Of a stretch of DNA of 47,602 bases, positions 17,388 through 25,733 are shown piece after piece. How positions within the stretch are numbered: the first letter of the stretch is position 1; every line of letters begins with the position of its first letter. The notes below the pieces were generated by a model. The model made no database searches and was not told the DNA's origin. It was given only the letters and a program-made list of their open reading frames with translations. A program made the position numbers and the translations under genes. Source of the stretch: UBA10518 sp022837185 (lineage in GTDB: Bacteria; Desulfobacterota; Desulfobulbia; Desulfobulbales; Desulfobulbaceae); the NCBI GenBank assembly GCA_034007705.1, contig JAVEQK010000024.1, forward strand, positions 1-47,602. Direction: 5' to 3'.

Positions 17388-18623
17388 ATGCAGCTCGGGT
17401 TGATAATACTGTTCCACTTCCTGGTCGCCGGCCTGCTGCAAGGCTGCGGCCCGACCGTTCCCGGAACCCAGGTCCCGCATCGGGTGGCGCCGTTCATGGC
17501 CGGGCACGAACTGCCGGAAAGCGAACTGCTCAATGTCTCCATCGTGGTCTTCGATCCGGGCCGGCTGCCCGAGGATCCCGGCCGGCGCCGGGGACTGTCT
17601 CCGGAAATCCGCGAAGCCGAGGCCCGTTTCGTGCCGGTCCATCTCAAATACACCATGCAGCGCACCGGCTTCTGGGGAGCCGTGCGGGTGGTGCCCAACG
17701 AGGACAACGGGTCGGAAGTCCTGGTCAGGGGCAAAATTGAATATTCCGACGGGGAGAGCACGGCCCTGACGGTCGAGGCGGTCGACAGCCGCAACGTTCT
17801 CTGGTTTCGCAAGACCTATGCCCAAACAACCAAACCCGATGAGCATGTTGCCATCGAACCGGAAAAATCAGACACCTTTCAGGACCTGTTCAATACCGTC
17901 GCCAACGACCTGGCCATCCACCGCAGCCGTCTGTATCCCAGTGAAATCGAGGAAATCAGGCGGATCGCCGAGCTCCGTTTTGCCGCGGAAATGGTCCCGG
18001 ACGTCTATTCCAGATACCTGGCCCCGGACAGGCAGGGCAGGTTTTCCATCACCCATCTGCCGGCGGCCGATGACCCCATGATGGAGCGGGTCAGGAGCAT
18101 CCGGACCAGGGATGAAATGCTGGTTGACGCCATCAACGGCTATTACGAGACCTATTACCGCGATCTCTGGCTGCCCTACGCCAACTGGCGCAAATTCAGG
18201 ACCGACGAAGTCGCGGTCATGCGGCGGCTGGAACGGGAAGCCCTCGGCCGGCAGGTTCTCGGGGTGGCGGCCATTGTCGGCGCCATCGCCCTCGGCGCCA
18301 GCGGCGACAGCGACACCCGGCTCCGTACCGGAACCCTGCAGGATGTCATGCTTGCCGGCGGCGCCTACTCTATTTACAGCGGCGTGCAGAAAAACAAGGA
18401 AACCGCCATCAACAAGGAAGTCATAGAGGAACTGGGGAACTCGTTCACTTCCGAGGCCGAGCCGCTGGTCATGGAGGTCGAGGGGGAAACCGTCCGGCTG
18501 ACCGGTTCGGCGGAGCAGCAGTATGAGCGCTGGCGCACCCTGCTCAAGGAACTCTATGCCAGGGAAAGCGGTCTGACGGAATATGCCCCGCCCGCCGGCG
18601 GGGAGCAGCTTCCCCGTCAATGA
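17388..18623 (+). CDS. Envelope lipoprotein of VWA-TolQ operon
   Basis: The 411-residue protein starts MQLGLIILFHFLVAGLLQGC with lipobox LLQGC, so it is lipidated, presumably in the outer membrane. The mature domain has a strand-helix pattern (SIVVFDPGRLPEDP, VVPNEDNGSEVLVRGKIEYSDGESTALTVEA) resembling a lipoprotein periplasmic domain, a long helical middle with many charged residues (IEEIRRIAELRFAAEMV), and a Gly/Ala-rich hydrophobic segment VLGVAAIVGAIALGAS near residue 285 that might insert in a membrane. GGGGAGG lies seven bases before the ATG at 17388. Its stop is four bases before the next start. Function unknown; it probably tethers the complex to the outer membrane. Confidence 0.8.
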   Translation: MQLGLIILFHFLVAGLLQGCGPTVPGTQVPHRVAPFMAGHELPESELLNVSIVVFDPGRLPEDPGRRRGLSPEIREAEARFVPVHLKYTMQRTGFWGAVRVVPNEDNGSEVLVRGKIEYSDGESTALTVEAVDSRNVLWFRKTYAQTTKPDEHVAIEPEKSDTFQDLFNTVANDLAIHRSRLYPSEIEEIRRIAELRFAAEMVPDVYSRYLAPDRQGRFSITHLPAADDPMMERVRSIRTRDEMLVDAINGYYETYYRDLWLPYANWRKFRTDEVAVMRRLEREALGRQVLGVAAIVGAIALGASGDSDTRLRTGTLQDVMLAGGAYSIYSGVQKNKETAINKEVIEELGNSFTSEAEPLVMEVEGETVRLTGSAEQQYERWRTLLKELYARESGLTEYAPPAGGEQLPRQ

Positions 18624-18627
18624 CCGG

Positions 18628-20115
18628 ATGAACATCACCCAGCCGTCAGCGGACAGTTCTTCAGACAGGCCGCCGGTTGTTCTCAGGCCGCCCGGAGGTG
18701 CCCCGCCCCCCCGTCCAAACCGATTTCTCCTGCTCACCCTCTGTGTTGCCGGTTTCCTCGTTCTTCTCCTGCTGGCAGCCGCGGTAGTCTGGTATCTGCC
18801 CCGCCATCAGCCCACGGCCGCCGCCCCGGACCGGGCCGGGGCGCCCGCCCGGACCGCACAGCAAACCGCGGCCCCCTCCCTCGACCCCGGCGCCGGAGAA
18901 GCGGAGCGGCTGCTCGGGGAATGGCTCCGGCATCAGGCCCGGGCCGAGGCGGAACATATCCGCGCCTGGGGCGGGGACACCTATGGGGCAATTCTCGGCA
19001 CCGCCGCGGAAGCAGACAGGCTGATGGGGCAGAAGCGGTTCACCGAGGCCCAGGACAAATACCGGCAGGCCGCCGCCGGGCTTGAGGAGCTCCTCGGCGC
19101 CCGGGGGGATCTGCTGCAGAGGGCGCTCGAACAGGGCACCCAGGCCCTGGAGCTGCTGGACGGCGAGACCGCCCGCAGCAACTTTGCCAGGGCGCTGGCC
19201 ATCGATCCGGGCAACACAGCCGCGCAGCGGGGAACGCAGCGAGCCCGGAACCTGGAGCGGGTCCTCGCCCTCTATCATGAAGCCCTCCGGCATGAACAGG
19301 CCGATGACCTGGATCGGGCCGCCGTTCTACTGCGGGAGGCCCTGGACCTGGACAACGAACTGACGCCGGCGGCAGACGCGCTCGCCGATATCGAGACGCG
19401 GCTGACGGCCCGGCATTACCGGGAAGCAATGAGCATGGCCCTGGCAGCCCTGGCACGGCGCGACCCCGATGCCGCGGAAAAGGCGATTGGCGAGGCGCTC
19501 CGGCTCCGACCCGGCGACCCGGCCGGCATTGATGCCTCCGGGCGGCTCAAGGAACTCAAAAAAAGCGTGCAACTGCAGGAGCTGCGGCGGAAAGCGGAAC
19601 AGGAGGAGAAGGCGGAAAACTGGACCGCCGCCCTGGATCTCTATGCCCGCGCCCTTGAAGTCGATCCCCAGGCCGCCTTTGCCGCCGCCGGCAAAGCCCA
19701 GGCCGAACTCCGCGTCAGGCTTGACCGGTCCATCAGGGAAGTGCTTGCCGCACCGGAAAGGCTGCAGGAGGACGATCCTCTGCGGGAAGCAAGGCAGGTC
19801 CTGGCCGGTGCTGAAAGCATCACCGCCCCCGGCCCGCTTCTTTCTGCCCAGATTGCCGAACTGTCGGCGCTGGTCGACAGGGCTTCCATGAAAATCGAGG
19901 TACTTATCCGTTCGGACAACATGACCATGATCGAAATATACCATGTCGGCCGTTTCCAGCCGTTCCGGGAATTGCGCCTTGCTCTCAGGCCCGGCTCCTA
20001 TACCGTTGTCGGGCGGCGCCCAGGCTTCCGCGATACCCGGCAGACCCTGACCGTTACCCCCGAGCAGGCCGGCACCATGCCCCTCTTTACCGTCATCAGC
20101 AGGGAGCCGATATGA
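18628..20115 (+). CDS. Membrane-anchored TPR protein of VWA-TolQ operon
   Basis: A 495-residue protein with a Pro-rich cytoplasmic N-terminus (1-31), one transmembrane segment (32-56) and a large periplasmic part. Residues about 110-420 are helix-turn-helix repeats of TPR type (for example SNFARALAIDPGNTAAQRG, LLREALDLDNELTPAADAL, LYARALEVDPQAAFAAAGK). The last 70 residues form a beta-rich region resembling a PEGA-like module (LRLALRPGSYTVVGRRPGF). The ATG at 18628 is preferred because it follows the lipoprotein stop by four bases; a start 15 codons earlier overlaps that gene. The next gene overlaps its stop as ATGA. Confidence 0.82.
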   Translation: MNITQPSADSSSDRPPVVLRPPGGAPPPRPNRFLLLTLCVAGFLVLLLLAAAVVWYLPRHQPTAAAPDRAGAPARTAQQTAAPSLDPGAGEAERLLGEWLRHQARAEAEHIRAWGGDTYGAILGTAAEADRLMGQKRFTEAQDKYRQAAAGLEELLGARGDLLQRALEQGTQALELLDGETARSNFARALAIDPGNTAAQRGTQRARNLERVLALYHEALRHEQADDLDRAAVLLREALDLDNELTPAADALADIETRLTARHYREAMSMALAALARRDPDAAEKAIGEALRLRPGDPAGIDASGRLKELKKSVQLQELRRKAEQEEKAENWTAALDLYARALEVDPQAAFAAAGKAQAELRVRLDRSIREVLAAPERLQEDDPLREARQVLAGAESITAPGPLLSAQIAELSALVDRASMKIEVLIRSDNMTMIEIYHVGRFQPFRELRLALRPGSYTVVGRRPGFRDTRQTLTVTPEQAGTMPLFTVISREPI

Positions 20116-22496
20116 ACCGGGTGGTGGAAATACATGACGGGCGGGGCAGCAGGAAGCTGTCGGAGCGGGAACTGCCGCTGGTCATCGGCGCCGGAGAAAA
20201 ATCCGATATCCTGCTCCCCGCCGGCCGGGAAACCGAAGCGTATATCGGCATTGCCCGGGGACATCTTTTTTTGCAGCCGGCCGCGGATTCCTCACCTCTC
20301 TTTCATAATGACGTCCTGATCGACGAGTCGGTCTGGATCAAATCCGGCGACGTGACCAGGATCGGCGACCAGGCCCTGTCCTTTGCGATTTCAGGCGATC
20401 GGGTTGAAATCCGGCTTTCGGCAGCGGTTGCCGAATCGATCGTCCCCCCGGCCCCGCCTCCGGATCCGGCCGCCGCCCGGCCCCTGCCCCGGGTAACCGG
20501 AACAGCCTCAAACCATCCTGCCCGGAGCAGAATGCTGAGGAGCGCGGCGGCGCTCCTTGTCGTTCTGCTGCTGGCGGCCGTCTTCATGCTGGCCGCCCGG
20601 CCCCTGGTTGTTTCCATCCAGCCGGAACCCGACTCCATCTCCATTTCCCGCTTCCCGCCGGTTATCAAGATCGGCCAGCGCTATCTGGGACTCAAGGGCC
20701 GCTACACCCTGAAGGCCTCCAAACAAGGGTACGAGGATCTGGAAGAAGAGGTAGTCATCGCCGGCCGGACCACCAACGCCTATGCCTTTGCCCTGACCAG
20801 GCTCCCCGGGCGGATCGATCTGCATACCGGACCGGTGGAAGATGCCGAGGTCTTCATCGACGGCGCCGCCGCCGGCCGGACCCCGGTGCGCCAGATCCGG
20901 TTGCCGGCAGGAGAGCGCCGCCTCCTGATCCGCAAGGACCGCTATGTCGATTTGGCAACGACGATCACGGTGGAGGGGCTGGATCGCGAGCAGCGCTTTG
21001 ATTTTGCCTTGACCCCGAACTGGTCGGCAGTCTCGCTGACCACTGATCCCGAGGGGGCCACGGTACTGATCGCCGGCGAGGAAAAGGGAGTCACCCCCGT
21101 TACCGTGGAGCTCCCCTCGGGCGTCCATCAAATCGTGTACCGCAGGGACGGCTACGCGCCCCTGGCCGCCGAAATCGACGTCCCGGCCGGCGGCAGCCTT
21201 GCCCCGCCTGCCGCAGTACTCCGTCCCGCTCCCGCCCTGCTCAGCCTGGACAGTTCCCCCTCCGGGGCGACGGTGACCGTTGACGGAGCCTTCCAGGGAA
21301 CGACCCCCCTGGAACTGGAACTCAGCCCCGATGAGGAGCATACCCTGACCCTGAGCAAACAGGGCCATGCCAACATCGTCCGGGCCGTGCGCCTGGCCCC
21401 GGCCGAAAACGGCAGCCTGTCGCTGACGCTGCCGCCCGAGTCCGGCACGATTTTCCTCACCACCCAACCCCCCGACGCCGAGCTGTACATCGACGGCAAG
21501 CTGCACGGTCCGGCCACCGGCCGTCTTGCCCTCCCGGCCCGCACCCATATTCTGGAATTCCGGGCCGAAGGGTACAAACCCCTCAACCGCGAAATCACCC
21601 CGGCAGCGGGATACAGCCGTCAGCTCGAAATACGGCTGGAGCCGGAGGACTCCGCCGCCGCCGGGGGACCGAAGGAACTCAGCACCGGAGACGGCCGGCC
21701 GCTTGTCCGCATGGAGCCTGCGGTCTTCGAGATGGGCGCTTCCCGCCGCGATCCCGGGCGGCGAGCCAATGAACGGCTGCGCCGGGTGCAGATCACCCGT
21801 CCCTTTTACATCGGTGTTCATGAAGTAACCAACGGTGATTTCCGCCGCTTCAAGCCCGACCATTCTTCCGGGGGAATCGGCGGTTTTTCCCTGGATCATG
21901 ACAACCAGCCCGTGATCAACGTCAGCTGGGAGGATGCGGTCCGCTACCTCAACTGGCTCAGCCTCCGGGAGGGGCTGGAGCCGTTTTACGTCGAGAAAAA
22001 CGGTGCCATGGTCCCGGCCGAGCCGCCGACCACGGGCTACCGCCTGCCCTTTGAGGCCGAATGGTCTTTGGCCGCCCGGCAGGCCGGCAGGAGCAAGACG
22101 TCCCGTTATCCGTGGAGCGGTACTTTCCCCCCGCCGTCGAAAAGCGGCAACTTTGCCGATGAATCGGCTCGGGGGCTGCTGCCCATCGTCATTGAGGGCT
22201 ACAACGACTCTTTTCCGGTCACCGCCCCGGTGGCCAGCTTTCCCCGCGACCCGGGCGGCCTCTTTGACACGGGGGGAAACGTGTCGGAATGGTGCCATGA
22301 CTATTACAGCCCCTATGCCGGCCTGTCCGAGCAGACCGAAATCGATCCCACCGGGCCCGCGTCGGGCACCCACCATGTGGTCAGGGGATCAAGCTGGCGG
22401 GACGGCTCCATCACCGAGCTCCGCCTGAGCTACCGGACCTACAGCGACCGGGGCAGGGACTTCATCGGTTTTCGCATCGCCCGGTTTGCCCCATGA
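20112..22496 (+). CDS. FHA-like/TM/PEGA/sulfatase-modifying-factor-fold protein
   Basis: A 794-residue membrane protein with four parts. Residues 1-103 resemble an FHA phosphothreonine-binding domain (LPLVIGAGEKSDILLP, GIARGHLFLQP, IKSGDVTRIGDQ) in the cytoplasm. Residues 141-163 form a transmembrane segment. Then come a partial and four PEGA repeats at about 233-300, 304-372, 376-440 and 445-508 in the periplasm. The C-terminus (529-794) has the SUMF1/EgtB-type fold (MEPAVFEMGA, RPFYIGVHEVTNGDF, PVINVSWEDAVRYLNWLS, YRLPFEAEWSLAAR, GGNVSEWCHDYY, VRGSSW, IGFRIAR). The catalytic Cys pair of true formylglycine-generating enzymes is absent in the VRGSSWRDGS segment, so it is likely a binding domain. 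ATG overlaps the previous stop. Confidence 0.9.
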   Translation: MNRVVEIHDGRGSRKLSERELPLVIGAGEKSDILLPAGRETEAYIGIARGHLFLQPAADSSPLFHNDVLIDESVWIKSGDVTRIGDQALSFAISGDRVEIRLSAAVAESIVPPAPPPDPAAARPLPRVTGTASNHPARSRMLRSAAALLVVLLLAAVFMLAARPLVVSIQPEPDSISISRFPPVIKIGQRYLGLKGRYTLKASKQGYEDLEEEVVIAGRTTNAYAFALTRLPGRIDLHTGPVEDAEVFIDGAAAGRTPVRQIRLPAGERRLLIRKDRYVDLATTITVEGLDREQRFDFALTPNWSAVSLTTDPEGATVLIAGEEKGVTPVTVELPSGVHQIVYRRDGYAPLAAEIDVPAGGSLAPPAAVLRPAPALLSLDSSPSGATVTVDGAFQGTTPLELELSPDEEHTLTLSKQGHANIVRAVRLAPAENGSLSLTLPPESGTIFLTTQPPDAELYIDGKLHGPATGRLALPARTHILEFRAEGYKPLNREITPAAGYSRQLEIRLEPEDSAAAGGPKELSTGDGRPLVRMEPAVFEMGASRRDPGRRANERLRRVQITRPFYIGVHEVTNGDFRRFKPDHSSGGIGGFSLDHDNQPVINVSWEDAVRYLNWLSLREGLEPFYVEKNGAMVPAEPPTTGYRLPFEAEWSLAARQAGRSKTSRYPWSGTFPPPSKSGNFADESARGLLPIVIEGYNDSFPVTAPVASFPRDPGGLFDTGGNVSEWCHDYYSPYAGLSEQTEIDPTGPASGTHHVVRGSSWRDGSITELRLSYRTYSDRGRDFIGFRIARFAP

Positions 22497-22747
22497 AATG
22501 GACGGAACTGACCATGGCGGTCCTTGTCGCGGCCGCGGCCCTGGCCCCGGCGCCGCCGGCTGCAGACCGGGACGGCGGAGCCCGGGCAGCCGGGCAGGAC
22601 GCCGTGCCCGGGGAAGAAAGGTCCGTGTCCCCTGCTCCGGAAATCCCGGAGCAGGGGAGAGCCGACCTCGAAGCCTGGCCCAGGCCGTTCGTGCCGACGG
22701 AAAAAATCAACGCGGATTCGGCGGTTTCCTTTCCGGCCGATATATGA
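22493..22747 (+). CDS. Small exported protein of VWA-TolQ operon
   Basis: An 84-residue protein with a hydrophobic signal-like N-terminus (MKWTELTMAVLVAAAALA, cleavage perhaps after APPAA), an Arg/Glu/Pro-rich disordered middle, and a distinct tail FVPTEKINADSAVSFPADI. Its ATG overlaps the previous stop as ATGA, and the next gene starts 14 bases after its stop. The combination of a plain linker and a short ordered end suggests a periplasmic peptide that docks onto a partner. No known family; I consider it real because of the exact overlaps on its 5' side. Confidence 0.72.
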   Translation: MKWTELTMAVLVAAAALAPAPPAADRDGGARAAGQDAVPGEERSVSPAPEIPEQGRADLEAWPRPFVPTEKINADSAVSFPADI

Positions 22748-22760
22748 CGGAGGACAGCGC

Positions 22761-23567
22761 ATGCCCAGACAGCTCCCCTATGAACTGCTATTCCAGGTCT
22801 TCGCCCTGCTCATCGCCTTCATCCTCGTGCACGGTGCCTATGTCACCGTTATCCGCCCCCAGGCCGATATTTTCCTGACCGCCGAGCAGGCGGCCCTGGC
22901 CGATGATCCGCACCATGTTCCGCAGCGGAATTTTTATGTGGTCGTCAAGGATTACGAACAGGAAGCCTGCTTTATCCTGATGTTCTGGGCCGCGGCCATT
23001 CTCGGGTTCAAGGGGGTCGCCGCCTGGCGGCAGCGCGGTCTGCTGGATCAGGACCTTCTCCAACTGCCGCCCGACCTGCCCATCGGACCGGAGGACACCC
23101 GGGAGTTGAGCCGGCGGATCGATGAGCTCGGGCCGGGCCGCAGGAATTTCATCCTCCCCCGCGCCCTGCACACGGCGATCCGGCGTTTCGCCGCCACCCG
23201 CAATGTCCAGGATGCGGCCACCGCCGTCCGCGAGGTCTGCGAGGCCGAAGACGACCGCCTCGAATCGGAGCTCTCCATCATCCGCTACATTGCCTGGGCC
23301 ATCCCCTCCATCGGCTTCATCGGCACGGTCAGGGGGATCGGCGCCGCCCTTTCCCTGGCCAACCGGGCCGTGGAAGGCGACATCACCGGCGTGACCCAGA
23401 ACCTGGGTGTGGCGTTCAACTCGACGTTCATCGCCCTGGTCATCTCCATTGTCCTGATGTTTTTCATCCACCAGCTGCAATTGATGCAGGAACGGCTCGT
23501 TCTTGACGCCCGCTCCTGGTGCGACGCCAACCTGATCAGCCGGCTCCGGGTCCGTCCCCTTCCCTGA
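22761..23567 (+). CDS. MotA/TolQ/ExbB-family proton channel protein
   Basis: A 268-residue membrane protein with four hydrophobic segments at about 9-30, 68-87, 172-194 and 216-238. The last two carry the family signature: IPSIGFIGTVRGIGAAL and GVAFNSTFIALVISIVL. Thr189 and Thr222 fall where TolQ has its two pore threonines (T145 and T178). The cytoplasmic loop (88-170) is charged and helical. Classical TolQ/ExbB has three membrane segments; here an extra N-terminal one exists, with a polar segment (32-66) between the first two. GGAGG lies before the ATG at 22761. Expected role: stator that forms a pentamer and uses the proton motive force, with the two downstream VWA proteins as partners. 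Confidence 0.88.
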   Translation: MPRQLPYELLFQVFALLIAFILVHGAYVTVIRPQADIFLTAEQAALADDPHHVPQRNFYVVVKDYEQEACFILMFWAAAILGFKGVAAWRQRGLLDQDLLQLPPDLPIGPEDTRELSRRIDELGPGRRNFILPRALHTAIRRFAATRNVQDAATAVREVCEAEDDRLESELSIIRYIAWAIPSIGFIGTVRGIGAALSLANRAVEGDITGVTQNLGVAFNSTFIALVISIVLMFFIHQLQLMQERLVLDARSWCDANLISRLRVRPLP

Positions 23568-23578
23568 AAAGAACCCCC

Positions 23579-24673
23579 ATGCGCCGCCGCACCGCCATTA
23601 CTCCCTTCAACCTCTCTTTCCTCGACATCATGTTCTGCGGTTTCGGGGCCGTGGTGCTGCTTGTTCTGATTATCAACGCCAATACGGTCAGCCTCCGCAG
23701 GGAGAAGCACCAGGACCGGCGGGCCGAAGTCATGCGCCTCGAACTCGAAGTCAGGGCGGGCACGGAACACCTGGCAACCCTGAAAAACAGCCTGGAGCAA
23801 ACCGATCGGGAAGTGAACCGGGCGCGCGGCCGGGCCGCGGAAGTGGAGGCGGCGATCACCGCGGCCGCGGAAGAACTGGCTGACCTGCGGCGGCAGACCC
23901 TGGCCGCCAGGGACCATGTCAACATCCTTCAGGCGGACCTGAAAAGCCTGGACACCGAACACCGGAGGCTTGGGGCCGAACAGGCGGCCGACCTCGACAG
24001 GGGCCGGAAGGTCCGCCGGTACGAGGGGGAAGGCAACCGCCAGTACCTCACCGGGCTGAAGCTGGGGGGCCGGCGGGTCCTGCTGCTGGTCGACGCCTCC
24101 GCCTCGATGCTGGATGAAACCATTGTCAACGTCATCCGCCGCCGCAACCTGGATGACGCTTCCAAAAGGCGGGCCCCCAAATGGCGCCGGGCCGTGCAGA
24201 CGGCGGAATGGCTGATCGCCAACCTGCCCCCCGAATCTTCTCTCCAGACCTATGCCTTCAGCACCGGGGTCGTTCCCCTGGCCGCCGACCGGGCGGGAAC
24301 CTGGGTCCCGGTCACCGATGCCGCGGCGGTGGGCGGGATGATCGCCGCCCTCAGGGCGACCGCCCCGGCCGGCGGCACCAGCCTGGAAAACGGCCTCGCC
24401 CTGATCCGGGACCTCAACCCCCCCCCGGACAACGTGCTGCTCATCACCGACGGTCTGCCGACCCAGGGTGCCAGACAAACCTCGAACACCACCGTTTCCG
24501 GAGAAAAGCGGCTTCAGCTTTTTGAACAGGCGGTCAAAACCCTGCCCCGGGGCATCCCCGTGAATACCATCCTCTTTCCCATGGAAGGGGACCCGATGGC
24601 CGCCGTCCTCTTCTGGCGGCTGGCGGTGGAGACCAACGGCTCCTTTCTTACTCCGACCAGGGACTGGCCATGA
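23579..24673 (+). CDS. VWA protein with ExbD-like membrane anchor (first)
   Basis: A 364-residue protein with a short basic start, one transmembrane segment (about 9-33) containing PFNLSFLDIMFCGFGAVVLL, a coiled coil (about 37-135) and a C-terminal von Willebrand A domain (165-360). The metal-ion-dependent adhesion site is complete: Asp172, Ser174, Ser176, Thr267 and Asp291 (VLLITDGLP). Asp16 in the FLDIM segment is in the position where ExbD/TolR/MotB have their essential proton-binding Asp. The VWA domain should lie in the periplasm. The ATG at 23579 follows the channel gene by 11 bases; the next gene overlaps its stop by ATGA. Known partner type: VWA proteins bind via metal sites; the ligand here is unknown. 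Confidence 0.87.
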   Translation: MRRRTAITPFNLSFLDIMFCGFGAVVLLVLIINANTVSLRREKHQDRRAEVMRLELEVRAGTEHLATLKNSLEQTDREVNRARGRAAEVEAAITAAAEELADLRRQTLAARDHVNILQADLKSLDTEHRRLGAEQAADLDRGRKVRRYEGEGNRQYLTGLKLGGRRVLLLVDASASMLDETIVNVIRRRNLDDASKRRAPKWRRAVQTAEWLIANLPPESSLQTYAFSTGVVPLAADRAGTWVPVTDAAAVGGMIAALRATAPAGGTSLENGLALIRDLNPPPDNVLLITDGLPTQGARQTSNTTVSGEKRLQLFEQAVKTLPRGIPVNTILFPMEGDPMAAVLFWRLAVETNGSFLTPTRDWP

Positions 24674-25674
24674 AAAAACGACGGCGGGAAATACAGGTCT
24701 TCAGCCTCTCTTTCCTCGACGTCGTCTCCTGCGGCTTCGGGGCGATCATCCTGCTGCTGGTCATCTCCAAATTCGCCGAGCCGCTGGTCGTGGAAAAAAT
24801 GAGCCGCGACCTCTCGGGCCTGGCGGCTGCCATGGAACGCCAGCTCCATGAAATACGGGGGGAGACGCAGATCCTGAACCGTGAGTTGAAGGCCCGGCAG
24901 GAGCAGCTTGCCGGAGAGGAGGAACATATCGCCCGGCTGCAGGGAGACCTTTCAAGCCTGCGCGGCGAATTCCGGGCGGCCCGGACGGAACTCGAGGCCC
25001 AGACCACCATCGAACGGCAGTTGGAAACAGCCCGGCAGTCACTCACCGAGGAGATGAAGCGGCTGCAGGAGCAGACCGTTTACCGGGCGCCGGAGACCGA
25101 CAGCGTCATCGGGGGAGTGCCGGTGGACAGCGAATACATCATTTTCATCATCGACACCTCCGGCTCCATGCAGCGTTTTGCCTGGCCGCTGGTGCGGCGC
25201 AAGATGGCGGAGATTCTCGAAATCTATCCGCGGGTGCAGGGGCTGCAGGTCATGAACGACATGGGCGACTACATGTTTTCCCAGTATGCCGGCCGCTGGA
25301 TCCCGGACAGCCCGGCCCGCCGCCGCTCAATCCTGCAGCGGCTGGCCTCCTGGGCTCCCTTTTCCAATTCCAGCCCGGTGGAGGGGGTAACCAGTGCCAT
25401 CCGCAGGTTCTATTCCCCGGACCATAACATCAGCCTCTATGTTCTGGGAGATGATTTTTCCCGCGGCTCCATCCAGGAGGTCCTCGATGAAGTGAGCCGG
25501 TACAACCGGTCGCAGGAGGACGGACGACGGCGGGTGCGCATCCATGCCGTCGGCTTTCCGGTCCTCTTCAACCAGCCGGCAGCAGGCATGAACGTCGCCC
25601 GCTTTGCCGCGCTCATGCGCCGTCTGGCCGAAGAAAACAACGGCAGCTTCGTCGGCCTCAACAGTCTGCGGTAG
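24670..25674 (+). CDS. VWA protein with ExbD-like membrane anchor (second)
   Basis: A 334-residue paralogue of the preceding protein. It has the same anchor (FSLSFLDVVSCGFGAIILLLVI, about 10-33) with Asp17 in the equivalent place, a longer coiled coil (about 45-135), and a VWA domain (155-334) with the metal site Asp162, Ser164, Ser166 and acidic pair Asp261-Asp262 (VLGDDFSRG). The Thr of the site appears to be replaced by Ser235 or Ser236. The two proteins are about equally long and may form a heterodimer, as ExbD-type rods are dimers. ATG overlaps the previous stop; it closes the operon. A hairpin follows the stop. Confidence 0.86.
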   Translation: MKKRRREIQVFSLSFLDVVSCGFGAIILLLVISKFAEPLVVEKMSRDLSGLAAAMERQLHEIRGETQILNRELKARQEQLAGEEEHIARLQGDLSSLRGEFRAARTELEAQTTIERQLETARQSLTEEMKRLQEQTVYRAPETDSVIGGVPVDSEYIIFIIDTSGSMQRFAWPLVRRKMAEILEIYPRVQGLQVMNDMGDYMFSQYAGRWIPDSPARRRSILQRLASWAPFSNSSPVEGVTSAIRRFYSPDHNISLYVLGDDFSRGSIQEVLDEVSRYNRSQEDGRRRVRIHAVGFPVLFNQPAAGMNVARFAALMRRLAEENNGSFVGLNSLR

Positions 25675-25709
25675 AACCGCGGCCGTCCCGTCCGGACCCG
25701 TCGCGGTTC
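25674..25709. terminator. Possible hairpin between convergent genes
   Basis: GAACCGCG (25674-25681) and CGCGGTTC (25702-25709) can pair over a 20-base loop that itself contains a TCCGGA palindrome. It lies between the end of the VWA operon and the permease stop at 25734. There is no clear T-run, so it is only a tentative terminator. Confidence 0.4.
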
Positions 25710-25733
25710 CGGTTCCCTCTCCCCCGGAAAAGG

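Noticed and set aside
21696..22493. Catalytic formylglycine-generating enzyme
   Set aside because: The Cys pair expected near the VRGSSW segment is absent and no sulfatase is adjacent.
16435..25674. Interpretation as a Zorya-type phage defence system
   Set aside because: Zorya needs ZorA and an OmpA-type ZorB plus helicase or nuclease; here there is no OmpA domain, helicase or nuclease, and most proteins are periplasmic.
23579..25674. Interpretation as a MoxR-VWA chaperone system
   Set aside because: No MoxR AAA+ gene is in the operon, and the AAA+ protein at 31.5 kb is separate and not MoxR-like in its visible motifs.
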